From Treponema sp. (GTDB lineage: Bacteria > Spirochaetota > Spirochaetia > Treponematales > Treponemataceae): a stretch of DNA of 64,000 nucleotides. Numbering within the stretch: position 1 is the stretch's first letter; the number at the start of each line of letters is the position of its first letter. A program made the translations under genes and the position numbers. The stretch is from positions 41,999 through 105,998 of the forward strand of contig JAFUDX010000030.1 of NCBI GenBank assembly GCA_017464425.1, read 5' to 3'. Shown here piece after piece: positions 8,419-17,013 of the stretch. Under the pieces are notes generated by a model, which saw nothing but the letters and a program-made list of their open reading frames with translations, was not told the DNA's origin and did no database searches.

Positions 8419-8622
8419 TTATGCGAAAATCGTTTGTGAGGAAAGTGGTTTTAATTGCGGAAATGTCATCAGAATTTCTTTTTCACTTTCCGCACGATTG
8501 TGGCGTTCTGCACGAGTAATGGCAATTTCGTCATTGATTTCAGCAAGAGACATATTTGCCGTACCATTTTCTTGAGCAATCTTCGCCGATTCTTGAAGAA
8601 GAGAAGCCAAATCTTTTTGCAT
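8419..8622 (-). CDS. Putative antitoxin, partner of the PIN toxin
   Basis: A 67-residue acidic, helical protein (MQKDLASLLQESAKI..., then AEINDEIAITRAERHNRAE). The ATG at 8622 is chosen over an in-frame GTG six bases upstream because GGAGG sits 5 nt before the ATG and overlaps the GTG. No DNA-binding fold can be named with confidence; the middle motif MSLAEINDEIAITR is like that of small antitoxins paired with COG1569-type PIN toxins. The call rests on size and position immediately upstream of the PIN gene. Confidence 0.7.
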   Translation of the reverse strand: MQKDLASLLQESAKIAQENGTANMSLAEINDEIAITRAERHNRAESEKEILMTFPQLKPLSSQTIFA

Positions 8623-8815
8623 ATACACCTCCTACTTATATATATTTTATTGTATGGTGATTTTTCCCCACTGTCAATGTTGCAAATTGTGTTTGCGGCG
8701 AAAAAATCAACGCAACCGGGAACTTCTTTTTCATACGAAACGATAGTAAATCCTTAGAAAAAATGATAAAATGCAAATTAGCGAGAAGAGGTGTAGCTTG
8801 CAGTAGGAGATTTCT

Positions 8816-9334
8816 ATGAAAAAAATTGTATGTGTTTTGTCACTCTTGTTGTTTTCTCTTTATGTGTTTGCAAAAACGGTTACATTACCATCAAAAGTAA
8901 ACGACAAAGGTGAAATTGAAGTAGACAATTCAAAAGGAAAAGCAGAAGATAGAATTCACATAGAAAATAATACGGACTCGGACATTACAATTGTCATCAA
9001 TGGTCAGCATAAAAAGAAAGGTTTTATTCGTGTTGCTTCGGGGGTTGTCTTGGCACATGATACGAAATTTTTAACAACAAACTTTGAAGAAGATTTGGAT
9101 GATTTTAAAAGTTTTACTATAAGTATTGAAAATGGAAAAATTATTTCTTATGCTGCCGAAATGGCTTGGAGTGATTTGTATTTTGCGGTTAACAAAATAG
9201 ATGCTGTAGGAACGCAATCTACAACTACTGACCCTGCTGCCGATGAACTTCTAAAATGGAAAAAATTACTCGATGTAGGTGCAATTACGCAAGATGAATT
9301 CAATGCAAAGAAAAAGCAACTTTTAGGTTTGTAG
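8816..9334 (+). CDS. Secreted protein with C-terminal SHOCT domain
   Basis: A 172-residue exported protein. Residues 1-20 are a signal peptide (MKKIVCVLSLLLF..., cut near VFA-KT); there is no lipobox Cys at the junction. The body (about 25-125) is beta-rich and unknown. The last 30 residues (LLKWKKLLDVGAITQDEFNAKKKQLLGL) match the SHOCT motif, a short helical module usually found at protein ends and thought to mediate oligomerisation. AGGAG lies upstream of the ATG. It may be transcribed with fhs, whose start is 28 bases downstream, but a functional link is not evident. Confidence 0.75.
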   Translation: MKKIVCVLSLLLFSLYVFAKTVTLPSKVNDKGEIEVDNSKGKAEDRIHIENNTDSDITIVINGQHKKKGFIRVASGVVLAHDTKFLTTNFEEDLDDFKSFTISIENGKIISYAAEMAWSDLYFAVNKIDAVGTQSTTTDPAADELLKWKKLLDVGAITQDEFNAKKKQLLGL

Positions 9335-9361
9335 CCAAAAAAACTAAAAAAGGAGCGCGTT

Positions 9362-11047
9362 ATGCTTACAGATATTGAAATTTCACAGCAGAATGAGATG
9401 ATTCCCATCGTTGAGGTGGCGAAAAAAATCGGAATTACCGAAGAAAATCTTGAATTGTACGGAAAATACAAGGCGAAAATCACGATGGCAGAACTTCGCC
9501 GCTTGCAGAAAAAGGCGGCTGAGCCTCGTTGCCGCGGAAAGCTGATTCTCACAACCGCGCTCACGCCAACCCCTGCGGGCGAGGGAAAGTCTACTGTCTC
9601 AATCGCGCTCGGTGACGGTCTCAACAAAATCGGAAAGAAAGCCGTTATCGCGCTCCGAGAGCCGTCTCTTGGCCCCTGTTTTGGCGTAAAGGGCGGTGCG
9701 TGCGGCGGTGGCTACGCGCAAATTGTTCCTATGGAAGACATAAATCTTCACTTTACGGGCGATATTCACGCAATTTCAATCGCGAACAATTTGATTGCCG
9801 CGCTCATCGACAACCACATCAAACAGGGAAATCCGCTCCGAATCGACAGCCGCACAATCACATGGAAACGGTGTGTTGATTTGAACGACCGCGAACTTCG
9901 CAACATTGTCGTGGGTATGGGTGGTACGGCTGACGGTGTTCCCCGCGAAGACCATTTTTGCATTACGGTGGCGAGCGAGCTCATGGCGATTATCTGCCTT
10001 TCAACTTCAATTTCTGACCTCAAACGCCGCATCGACAATATCACGGTCGCAAAAACATTCGACGGCCGTCCGCTCAAATTCGGCGAATTAAAATGCACGG
10101 GCGCAATCGCGGTGTTGCTCAAAGACGCAATCAAGCCGAATCTCGTGCAGACGCTCGAAAAAAATCCTGTGTTCGTACATGGCGGGCCGTTCGCAAATAT
10201 CGCGCAGGGCACAAATTCCGTGAACGCAACGATTTCCGCGCTTGCTACGGGCGATTATGTCGTCACCGAGGCGGGCTTTGCGGCTGACTTGGGCGCGGAA
10301 AAATTCATGGACATCAAGTGCCGAGCCGCAGGAATTGCGCCGAGCGTGGTGGTGATTGTCGCGACTGTCCGAGCACTCAAAATGCACGGCGGCATGGCAA
10401 AAGCCGACCTTTCAACTCCGAGCAGCGCAGCGCTCCAAGCGGGCTTTGAAAATCTTGCCGTTCACATTGAAAATATCGCGAAATTCGGCGTTCCGTCGGT
10501 CGTTGCAATCAATAAATTCGTCACCGATACCGAAGAAGAAATCGACTTGCTCAAAAAACTCTGCGAAAAAAAAGGCGCGAAGGCGGTTCTCTGCGAAGGC
10601 TGGGGCAAAGGCGGAGAGGGCGCGACAGAGCTTGCAAAAGTCGTTGCCGAAGTTGCCGATTCAAACGAGGCGAATTTCCACTACCTTTATCAGGCAAATC
10701 TTTCGTTCGCCGACAAAATCAAAGTGCTCGCAAAGGAAATCTACCGTGCGCGCGATGTCGAATTCGCTCCCAAAGTGCTCAAAAAACTCCGCGAATACGA
10801 AGAACTGGGCTACAAGGACTTACCCGTCTGTGTGGCAAAAACGCAGAATTCAATCAGCCACGATCCAAAATTGATGGGCGCGCCAAAAGATTATGTGTTT
10901 CCCGTGCGCGATGTGCAGTTGTATTCGGGCGCAGGCTTCGTGGTCGCGCTTGCGGGCGAAATCATGACGATGCCGGGCTTGCCGCGACTCCCCGCCGCGC
11001 TCAACATCGACATCGACGACGACGGCCACATTTCAGGACTGTTTTAA
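9362..11047 (+). CDS. fhs: Formate--tetrahydrofolate ligase
   Basis: Ligates formate to tetrahydrofolate with ATP to give 10-formyl-THF, for one-carbon metabolism and, in acetogenic treponemes, the methyl branch of the Wood-Ljungdahl pathway. The 561-residue product is full length. Visible motifs include the nucleotide-binding region TPTPAGEGKST near residue 63, EPSLGPCFGVKGGACGGG, and the C-terminal DVQLYSGAGFVVALAGEIMTMPGLPRLP. AAGGAGCGC precedes the ATG. Neighbouring folD or Wood-Ljungdahl genes are not in the window, so acetogenesis cannot be inferred. Confidence 0.97.
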   Translation: MLTDIEISQQNEMIPIVEVAKKIGITEENLELYGKYKAKITMAELRRLQKKAAEPRCRGKLILTTALTPTPAGEGKSTVSIALGDGLNKIGKKAVIALREPSLGPCFGVKGGACGGGYAQIVPMEDINLHFTGDIHAISIANNLIAALIDNHIKQGNPLRIDSRTITWKRCVDLNDRELRNIVVGMGGTADGVPREDHFCITVASELMAIICLSTSISDLKRRIDNITVAKTFDGRPLKFGELKCTGAIAVLLKDAIKPNLVQTLEKNPVFVHGGPFANIAQGTNSVNATISALATGDYVVTEAGFAADLGAEKFMDIKCRAAGIAPSVVVIVATVRALKMHGGMAKADLSTPSSAALQAGFENLAVHIENIAKFGVPSVVAINKFVTDTEEEIDLLKKLCEKKGAKAVLCEGWGKGGEGATELAKVVAEVADSNEANFHYLYQANLSFADKIKVLAKEIYRARDVEFAPKVLKKLREYEELGYKDLPVCVAKTQNSISHDPKLMGAPKDYVFPVRDVQLYSGAGFVVALAGEIMTMPGLPRLPAALNIDIDDDGHISGLF

Positions 11048-11205
11048 ATTCCTCACAGATAGGGAGCGTTAAAAAATTGCATAGCAATTTTAGCGATTCT
11101 CCGAAGCAACTGTGTTGCGTAGGCATTAAGAGTGCACAGAGAGTTTTTATATAAAAATAACCGTATTTTTCTCTGTGAACTCTGTGCCCTCTGTGAGAAA
11201 TTTTA
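11046..11205. repeat. CTCTGTG-type word repeat with hairpins
   Basis: The fhs to membrane-protein gap begins with AATTCCTCACAGA and ends with CTCTGTGAACTCTGTG and CTCTGTGAGAAATTT, a facing pair of the CTCTGTG word family. Between them are an 8-bp inverted repeat (AAAATTGC, 3 nt, GCAATTTT, at about 11073-11091) and GCAAC/GTTGC. The same family recurs at 25321, 41090 and 49609. Confidence 0.7.
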
Positions 11206-11217
11206 TTAGGAGTTTTT

Positions 11218-12033
11218 ATGTTCAAGTTTTTTCTTAAGAAAAATTTTTGTGACGGGTGGGATAATTTTTTCTTTCTTATCTTGTCTAATGTGGTGACTAT
11301 TGCTCTTTTGGTGGGGAGTTTTTTTGCGATTTCCTACTCGGCTTCTGTTCATCCGATGCTTCCTAATTGTGCCTTTATCTTGTGCTCTGGAATTCTTATG
11401 GTCTCACTCTTTGCATGGGGGGCAAATGCCGCAAAAATCGCTGACTTCCGTGCTCCATCTTTTTCGCTGTTTTTTACTGCGCTCAAATCAGTATGGAAAA
11501 TCGGGTTTGCGTTCGGCGCGTTCATTGCACTTGGTCTGCTGCTTGCCCGATTTGCAGTCGCGTATTATCTTCGCTTGTATTTTACGGACGGAAATCTTGT
11601 CGGCCTTATCGTGACTGCCGCATTGGGGTGGTTTTTGCTCGTTTCAGCAATTTCACTGCAATGGTTCGTTCCGCTCTATTTTTTGCAGGAAAATAACGGC
11701 TTTTCCAAATGTCTGAAAAAATCATTCATTATCTTCTATGACAATGTTGGCTTTTCAATCGAAGTGTTTTTTGTCAATCTCGTGATTTTTGTCCTTTCAT
11801 GCATTACTTTCATGCTTATTCCCGGTCTGAATGGAATTACACTTTCTTCAATGAATGCACTTCGCCTCCGCTTGTATAAATATGACTGGATAGAAAAAAT
11901 GACTGAGAGCGATCCTGATTTTGAAAACAACCGTGACAAGCGAAATGAAGTTCCGTGGGAAGAATTGCTCGCTGACGATGTTGAGTCATTGGGACCGAGA
12001 AAACTGGGCTCTTTTATTTTTCCGTGGCGATAA
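11218..12033 (+). CDS. Multi-pass inner-membrane protein, function unknown
   Basis: A 271-residue protein with about five or six hydrophobic segments (around 20-45, 52-70, 95-120, 128-150, 180-205) and a charged cytoplasmic-looking tail from about 230 (YKYDWIEKMTESDPDFENN...). AGGAG precedes the ATG. It resembles treponemal proteins of unknown function; no transporter or enzyme motif is visible. It is convergent with moxR, the two stops being one base apart. Confidence 0.7.
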   Translation: MFKFFLKKNFCDGWDNFFFLILSNVVTIALLVGSFFAISYSASVHPMLPNCAFILCSGILMVSLFAWGANAAKIADFRAPSFSLFFTALKSVWKIGFAFGAFIALGLLLARFAVAYYLRLYFTDGNLVGLIVTAALGWFLLVSAISLQWFVPLYFLQENNGFSKCLKKSFIIFYDNVGFSIEVFFVNLVIFVLSCITFMLIPGLNGITLSSMNALRLRLYKYDWIEKMTESDPDFENNRDKRNEVPWEELLADDVESLGPRKLGSFIFPWR

Positions 12034-12034
12034 T

Positions 12035-13039
12035 TTACGGAAGCGGAAGAATTTCCAAGATTTTTTGAATCAAATCATCGCTGGTAACTCCGTCGGCCAT
12101 CGCTTCGTATGAAAGCACGATTCTGTGGCGGAGGGCAGACGGGGCTGATTCTTTTATATCCTCAGGAAGGACAAAATCCCTGCCTGCAAACAGGGCGCGT
12201 GCCTTTGCGCATTGCAGCAAGGCAATGCCAGCGCGTGGCGAGCAGCCGAATGAAATGTAGCGGGAAATATCGTCGCACTTGGGCATGGTGCGGACAGCGA
12301 TTTTTGAAGACTGCTTTTTTTCTTGAAGCGGACGGGTTGCAGAAACAATCGAAACAATATAGTCAATTAATTTTTCATCGCAATTTACGGTATCAAGCAG
12401 TGTTTGCATCTCTTTTAGATCTTGTGCCGAAAGAATCTGAGAAACGGGAACTTCGCCTGCTTTTCCCGCTGTTTTTACGATTGCAATTTCTTCCTGAGCG
12501 GAAGGGTAGGGGACAAGCACTTTGACAAGGAATCGGTCAAGCTCTGCTTCTGGAAGATTGTATGTTCCTTCCTGCTCAATGGGATTCTGCGTGGCTAGAA
12601 CGAGAAACGGCGAGGGAAGCGGATATGTTTCTTCGCCAATGGTCACTTGCTTTTCTGCCATTGCTTCAAGAAGCGCAGATTGCACTTTTGCAGGCGAGCG
12701 GTTGATTTCATCGGCAATGACGATATTGGTAAAAACGGGACCTTTCCGAACGGAAAATGTGCCTGAATTTTGCTCGTAAATAAGCGTGCCGCTCACATCA
12801 GCAGGGAGCAAATCTGGCGTAAATTGGATTCGCTTAAAGCCAAGCCCTGAAATTTCGGCGAATGTTTTTACGCTGAGCGTTTTTGCCAAGCCGGGAACGC
12901 CTTCAAGCAGAATATGACCGCCACAGACGAGAGCGGTAAGAATTTCTTCGATTACTTCATTTTGCCCGATGATTCGTTTTGCGACTTCGAGTTTTATGCT
13001 TTCAAAAAGATTTTTGCACTGAGTGAATTTTTCGTTCAT
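12035..13039 (-). CDS. MoxR-family AAA+ ATPase
   Basis: A 334-residue AAA+ ATPase of the MoxR group, which act as chaperones or metal/cofactor insertion factors for partner proteins, often VWA-domain proteins. Visible are the P-loop GVPGLAKT at 47-54, the Walker B IADEINRSPAKVQSALLEAM, sensor 1 VLATQNPIEQEGTYNLPEAELDRF, and the C-terminal lid with SPRAGIALL. GGAAGG precedes the ATG. The usual DUF58 and VWA partners are not adjacent here, so the partner is unknown. Confidence 0.93.
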   Translation of the reverse strand: MNEKFTQCKNLFESIKLEVAKRIIGQNEVIEEILTALVCGGHILLEGVPGLAKTLSVKTFAEISGLGFKRIQFTPDLLPADVSGTLIYEQNSGTFSVRKGPVFTNIVIADEINRSPAKVQSALLEAMAEKQVTIGEETYPLPSPFLVLATQNPIEQEGTYNLPEAELDRFLVKVLVPYPSAQEEIAIVKTAGKAGEVPVSQILSAQDLKEMQTLLDTVNCDEKLIDYIVSIVSATRPLQEKKQSSKIAVRTMPKCDDISRYISFGCSPRAGIALLQCAKARALFAGRDFVLPEDIKESAPSALRHRIVLSYEAMADGVTSDDLIQKILEILPLP

Positions 13040-13103
13040 AAGCCTTCCGAAAAGCTATTATACTGATTTTGTTTGAAAAATCATAGAACAAATTATTTTA
13101 TTT

Positions 13104-13112
13104 TGTTAGAAT
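13104..13112 (+). promoter_or_regulatory. Extended -10 promoter of dapL
   Basis: TG (13104-13105), one base, TAGAAT (13107-13112). The dapL ATG at 13122 follows after nine bases with no Shine-Dalgarno, so the 5' leader should be at most a few bases. Confidence 0.5.
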
Positions 13113-13121
13113 TGGCTCACT

Positions 13122-14345
13122 ATGATTAAAAGAAACACTGGTTTTGCCAATTTGACCGCGGGCTATCTTTTCCCAGAAATTGCCCGCCGCCGCCGTGAAT
13201 ATGCTGCTTCTCATCCAGAGGCAAAAATTATTTCGCTCGGAATCGGAAACACCACCGAGCCGCTTTCAAAGCACATCGCCACAAAAATGAGCGAGTATTG
13301 TCTTTCTCTTGCCACGCCCGAAGGCTATTCCGGCTACGGTGACGAGCAGGGAAATTCCGCGCTCCGTGCTAGAATCGCCGAAGTCTTTTATCCTGGCATT
13401 GTTGATGCAAGCGAAGTCTTCATTTCTGACGGAGCAAAATGCGACATCGCGCGAATTCAGACCCTTTTCGGTCGTGATGTGAAAGTCGCCGTGCAGGATC
13501 CCGCATATCCCGTCTATGTTGACGGAAGCGTTGTTGTGGGCGCGGCTGGCGGGAACAACGGCACGGGCTACAACGGAATCACCTATCTTCCGTGTACTCC
13601 AGAAAATGATTTCTTCCCCGATTTGTCAAAAGTCGAAAAGAACACGCTCATTTATTTCTGCTCACCGAACAATCCAACAGGCGCAAGCGCAACAAAGGAA
13701 CAACTTAAAAAACTCGTTGATTTTGCAAATGCGAACGGCTGCATCATTATTTTTGACGCAGCATATTGCGAATTTATCCGCGACAAAAATCTTCCCAAAA
13801 CGATTTTCGAGATTGAAGGCGCAAAAACATGCGCAATCGAAGTGAACTCATTCTCAAAACCAGCTGGATTTACGGGCGTTCGCTTGGGCTGGAGCATCGT
13901 TCCGAACGAACTTAAATTTGAAGACGGCTCAAGCGTAAACAAAGACTGGAACCGCGTCATGACGACTTTGTTCAACGGTGCGTCAAATGTGGCTCAGGCG
14001 GGTGGCTTGGCAGCATTGGACGAGCAGGGCTTACAGGACATGCGCGCTCAGGTTGACTACTACCTTGAAAACGGCAAGAAAATCAAAGACACGCTCGACG
14101 GCGAAAACTTCAAAAAAATGGGTGTTGTTTCATACTTTACGGGAAACGGCCCCTATGTGTGGGCAAAATTCCCGAATAAAAAGAGCTGGGAAGTCTTTGA
14201 CGCTATTCTTGACATGTGCCACATCGTCACCACGCCAGGAAGTGGCTTCGGACCTGCGGGCGAAAGTTTCATTCGCTTTAGCTCATTCGGCCACAAAGCC
14301 GACATCGAAGAAGCGTGCACTCGATTGCAGAGTTTCTCTCTGTAA
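13122..14345 (+). CDS. dapL: LL-diaminopimelate aminotransferase
   Basis: A PLP-dependent aminotransferase that makes LL-diaminopimelate directly from tetrahydrodipicolinate, bypassing three steps of the succinylase route to lysine. The 407-residue product begins with the family-specific block TGFANLTAGYLFPEIARRR, then GIGNTTEPL, GYSGYGDEQGN, SDGAKCDIARIQ, FCSPNNPTG, and the PLP lysine in NSFSKPAGFTGVRLGW. Its presence indicates lysine biosynthesis through the DapL route. It stands alone between moxR and a convergent outer-membrane protein gene. Confidence 0.95.
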   Translation: MIKRNTGFANLTAGYLFPEIARRRREYAASHPEAKIISLGIGNTTEPLSKHIATKMSEYCLSLATPEGYSGYGDEQGNSALRARIAEVFYPGIVDASEVFISDGAKCDIARIQTLFGRDVKVAVQDPAYPVYVDGSVVVGAAGGNNGTGYNGITYLPCTPENDFFPDLSKVEKNTLIYFCSPNNPTGASATKEQLKKLVDFANANGCIIIFDAAYCEFIRDKNLPKTIFEIEGAKTCAIEVNSFSKPAGFTGVRLGWSIVPNELKFEDGSSVNKDWNRVMTTLFNGASNVAQAGGLAALDEQGLQDMRAQVDYYLENGKKIKDTLDGENFKKMGVVSYFTGNGPYVWAKFPNKKSWEVFDAILDMCHIVTTPGSGFGPAGESFIRFSSFGHKADIEEACTRLQSFSL

Positions 14346-14354
14346 ACGATTATT

Positions 14355-15545
14355 CTACAGTTCTCTCCTATAACCTACATGGAATTTAAACACTGTTTTG
14401 TTTTCTTCCATGAGGTTTGAGACATTCAGTTTAAGCATCGCCTCTATTTTGCCGCCGAGAGCTTCAATTTCTGCAAACGGGCTTATTTTTATGTTCATTG
14501 AGTCTATAATGTCTGAGTCGGTAAAATTATTCATAAATTTTCCCGTAAAGTCTGCTCCCGCATTGAGGCCGACGGCATATTCCCGTTTTGATGTATGCAG
14601 TTCATTCAGATACAGCCTGAAGTTTGCACCGAGCGTTTCATCAATAAAAAACAGTTTGTTCACTTGGTCTTGCGGAATGTTGTATGCGGTGATTGAGAAT
14701 CGTACTCCTTTCGCTTGGAATCGTGGCTCAACAAGAAAATAGAGCTGTTTAATGTCAAAGTCGCTTGTTTCGTTGCTTTTGCTCGTCATAAGATAACTGA
14801 GGCCTGCTTGCGTGTAAAAAGCAAACGGCGTGTAGTTGTTTCCGATAAGCATATCAAGTCCTAAATGGACATACACGGTATCAATATGAATAAAGGCATT
14901 CGTCGTCTTGTTTTCGCCATTGAGACCGCCCAAAAGATCAATCGTAACATATCTGAAAGATGTGGCTCCTCGCAAATCAAGGTTGAGCTGCGGATTGTCA
15001 CCGTTTTTTCCGCTTTTGTTGAAAATAAGGCCGACTGCTAACGGAATCTGCTTGAAAGTGACCGAATATTCACCGCCGATTCCATAAATAGAGAAGGCGT
15101 TTGCATTGCTTTGGCCGAGATATGTTTCTGTAAGCGGAGAGGCATAATTTTGTACATGAAGATGCCGCTGGATAAACTGCTGGGTTCCGATATTCTCAAA
15201 ATATCCGGTAAAAAGCGAGAATGTATGGGTCGTATCGAGTGCGGTCTTTATGTATGTCGCGGAAAGCTCATTGATTCTGAATACTGAATCGACATCTTTT
15301 GTCAGCCCTGCCGCAAAAATATCGCCGGTCTGAATCGAGAATTCTCCTCGCAACGACAGATTGTTTGTGAGCGCAAACTGACCCGCAAAGTACCCGTCAA
15401 CTCCAAATGTGGGATCGAATTCATATACAGAATCATTCGTGAATTTTGCGGCGATACCCGTTTCTCCTGAAAAAAAAGTGGTCGCGAACAGGCTCGGAAT
15501 GCTTGAGAGAAAAAAAAGTGATGGTAGAAGAATTCTTTTTTTCAT
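14355..15545 (-). CDS. Outer-membrane beta-barrel-like protein, function unknown
   Basis: A 396-residue exported protein with a signal peptide (about 1-21, LPSLFFLSSIPSLFA) and a body of alternating polar/hydrophobic strands typical of an outer-membrane barrel, ending in an aromatic/charged strand (VFKFHVGYRREL). Repeated strand-turn patterns such as FSLFTGYFENIG and YVTIDLLGGLNGENK support this. It lies 9 bases downstream of the OmpA-like gene and is probably in the same transcript. No specific family is recognised. Confidence 0.65.
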   Translation of the reverse strand: MKKRILLPSLFFLSSIPSLFATTFFSGETGIAAKFTNDSVYEFDPTFGVDGYFAGQFALTNNLSLRGEFSIQTGDIFAAGLTKDVDSVFRINELSATYIKTALDTTHTFSLFTGYFENIGTQQFIQRHLHVQNYASPLTETYLGQSNANAFSIYGIGGEYSVTFKQIPLAVGLIFNKSGKNGDNPQLNLDLRGATSFRYVTIDLLGGLNGENKTTNAFIHIDTVYVHLGLDMLIGNNYTPFAFYTQAGLSYLMTSKSNETSDFDIKQLYFLVEPRFQAKGVRFSITAYNIPQDQVNKLFFIDETLGANFRLYLNELHTSKREYAVGLNAGADFTGKFMNNFTDSDIIDSMNIKISPFAEIEALGGKIEAMLKLNVSNLMEENKTVFKFHVGYRREL

Positions 15546-15554
15546 ATACAGTTC

Positions 15555-16925
15555 CTATTGTCGTTGGATATATGTCGCTTTCGGTCGGGCGGTGATAATT
15601 ACGCGGCGGTTCATTGCGCGGCCTTCTGGTGTTGCGTTCGATGCGATTGGTTGTGTGCCACCATATCCTTTAAAGCTGAAAATTGAGTGCGGAAGCCCTT
15701 GTTTTACCAGTTCTTCGATGATTGTCTGCGTTCGTGCGATTGAAAGGTTCATCTGACCGACAGGCTTGTTTACATCCGCAGTGTGACCTTCAACCAAAAT
15801 CGTGAACGCATCGTCTTTGTTTACATCTTTAAGCAGGTTCGCAAGATTCTGCATTTTCGGTAGCTCTGAGTCGAGAAGGCGAGGACTGTCTGCCACGAAT
15901 TTTAAATCATAGAACAGCTTGATTTCGCCTTCACGGATATTGATAATCGGTGCTTCATCGTCGTCAGGGAAGTAGTTCTTTATATCGAGGAATGGTGCGT
16001 AATATTCATGTTGTTTTTCTGAAGTCTGAACTCCGTAGGTAAGCTTGTCCTTATCCAAAAGTACGACGACCTTTCCTTCCTGCAAAAGTTTTAAGTTTTC
16101 TGGCATGGAAAGGATTTTGAGTGCGTCTTCGCGGGAAATAACGGGATCGGTGCGAAGGTGTCCGTAGACTTTGCGTGCCTTTATGTGCAGCGGGTCGCTT
16201 CCGATTCGTGACTGATAGTTTGACTCGTCATCGCGCCAGTCGTAGTGAATCATGCCGTTCTGGAATTCCGAAGAAGGGTCGCCCATGTTGCGCTCGTAAA
16301 TTAAGTTCATGTTTTCGTCCCAGATTTGCGGGAAAAAGCATGGATACACCGAGTCGGTCATGAATTCACCGTGCACATCCAGTTCCCCCCGCGCATCGAT
16401 GATGATTCCTGAGTAAACGCGGGAAGCAATATTTTCAATCGGCTGTGCATTTTTGTACGGAAAATGGTGCTTTATCATCAGCGAAGAGATTTCTCGCAGG
16501 TTGATTGTGTGGGTCGTTGTCAAAGTGAGGGAGCCGTCCTTGAAAATTCCGGGCGTTTTCTTTCCTTCATCGATGATTTTTGTGAGCTGTTCAAGCGTAA
16601 TATCGTTCGCGATAACCAAATCGGCAAGCTGTTGGTTTGAATTCACATACAGCGAGAGAAGCGGATCTTTGATGAGGTCGGGGAGTTTTGTCTCCACAAA
16701 ATTGATGGCGGCCCGTTTTCCTGACGGCATGGAAATTCCCGCCCGCTCTGTGTCAAGGCTTACATCGGACACGAAATCTGATTTTGACCAGTCGATTCTG
16801 CTATAAGATGAGATAATCGGTTTGTTCTCTGCGGCAGCGATTCCTGCCAAACTTGCGCATAAAATCAGCGACGAAAAAATTCTACTTCTCACAGCCAGCT
16901 TCCTTTTTGGGATATGGTTTTTCAT
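15555..16925 (-). CDS. OmpA-family protein with C-terminal peptidoglycan-binding domain
   Basis: A 456-residue exported protein: signal peptide at about 1-32 (ILCASLAGIAAAENK), a large unique N-terminal region, and an OmpA-like domain at about 345-450 (DSELPKMQNLANLL, VEGHTADVNKPVGQMNLSIARTQ, FSFKGYGGTQPIASNATPEGRAMNRRV). The domain's NxxLSxxRA-like helix and the Asp and Arg that hold diaminopimelate or ornithine are in the expected places, so it should anchor an envelope protein to peptidoglycan. The preceding region may be periplasmic. It lies upstream of the barrel gene and downstream of the lytic transglycosylase, all on the minus strand. Confidence 0.88.
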   Translation of the reverse strand: MKNHIPKRKLAVRSRIFSSLILCASLAGIAAAENKPIISSYSRIDWSKSDFVSDVSLDTERAGISMPSGKRAAINFVETKLPDLIKDPLLSLYVNSNQQLADLVIANDITLEQLTKIIDEGKKTPGIFKDGSLTLTTTHTINLREISSLMIKHHFPYKNAQPIENIASRVYSGIIIDARGELDVHGEFMTDSVYPCFFPQIWDENMNLIYERNMGDPSSEFQNGMIHYDWRDDESNYQSRIGSDPLHIKARKVYGHLRTDPVISREDALKILSMPENLKLLQEGKVVVLLDKDKLTYGVQTSEKQHEYYAPFLDIKNYFPDDDEAPIINIREGEIKLFYDLKFVADSPRLLDSELPKMQNLANLLKDVNKDDAFTILVEGHTADVNKPVGQMNLSIARTQTIIEELVKQGLPHSIFSFKGYGGTQPIASNATPEGRAMNRRVIITARPKATYIQRQ

Positions 16926-16943
16926 TTAGATTTTCGGCATTTT

Positions 16944-17013
16944 TTTATCCACAGATTAACACAGATTTTCACCGATTAAAAAAGTTTCTCACTTCTCATT
17001 TCTCATTGCTAAC
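16944..17013. repeat. ATCTGTG words followed by TTCTCA/TAGC words that run into a coding end
   Basis: Bases 16944-16980 hold ATCCACAGATTAACACAGA-type words; 16984-17013 hold CTCACTTCTCATTTCTCATTGC-type words. The second part encodes the last residues of the lytic transglycosylase (AMRNEK), whose stop is at 16989. Confidence 0.6.
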
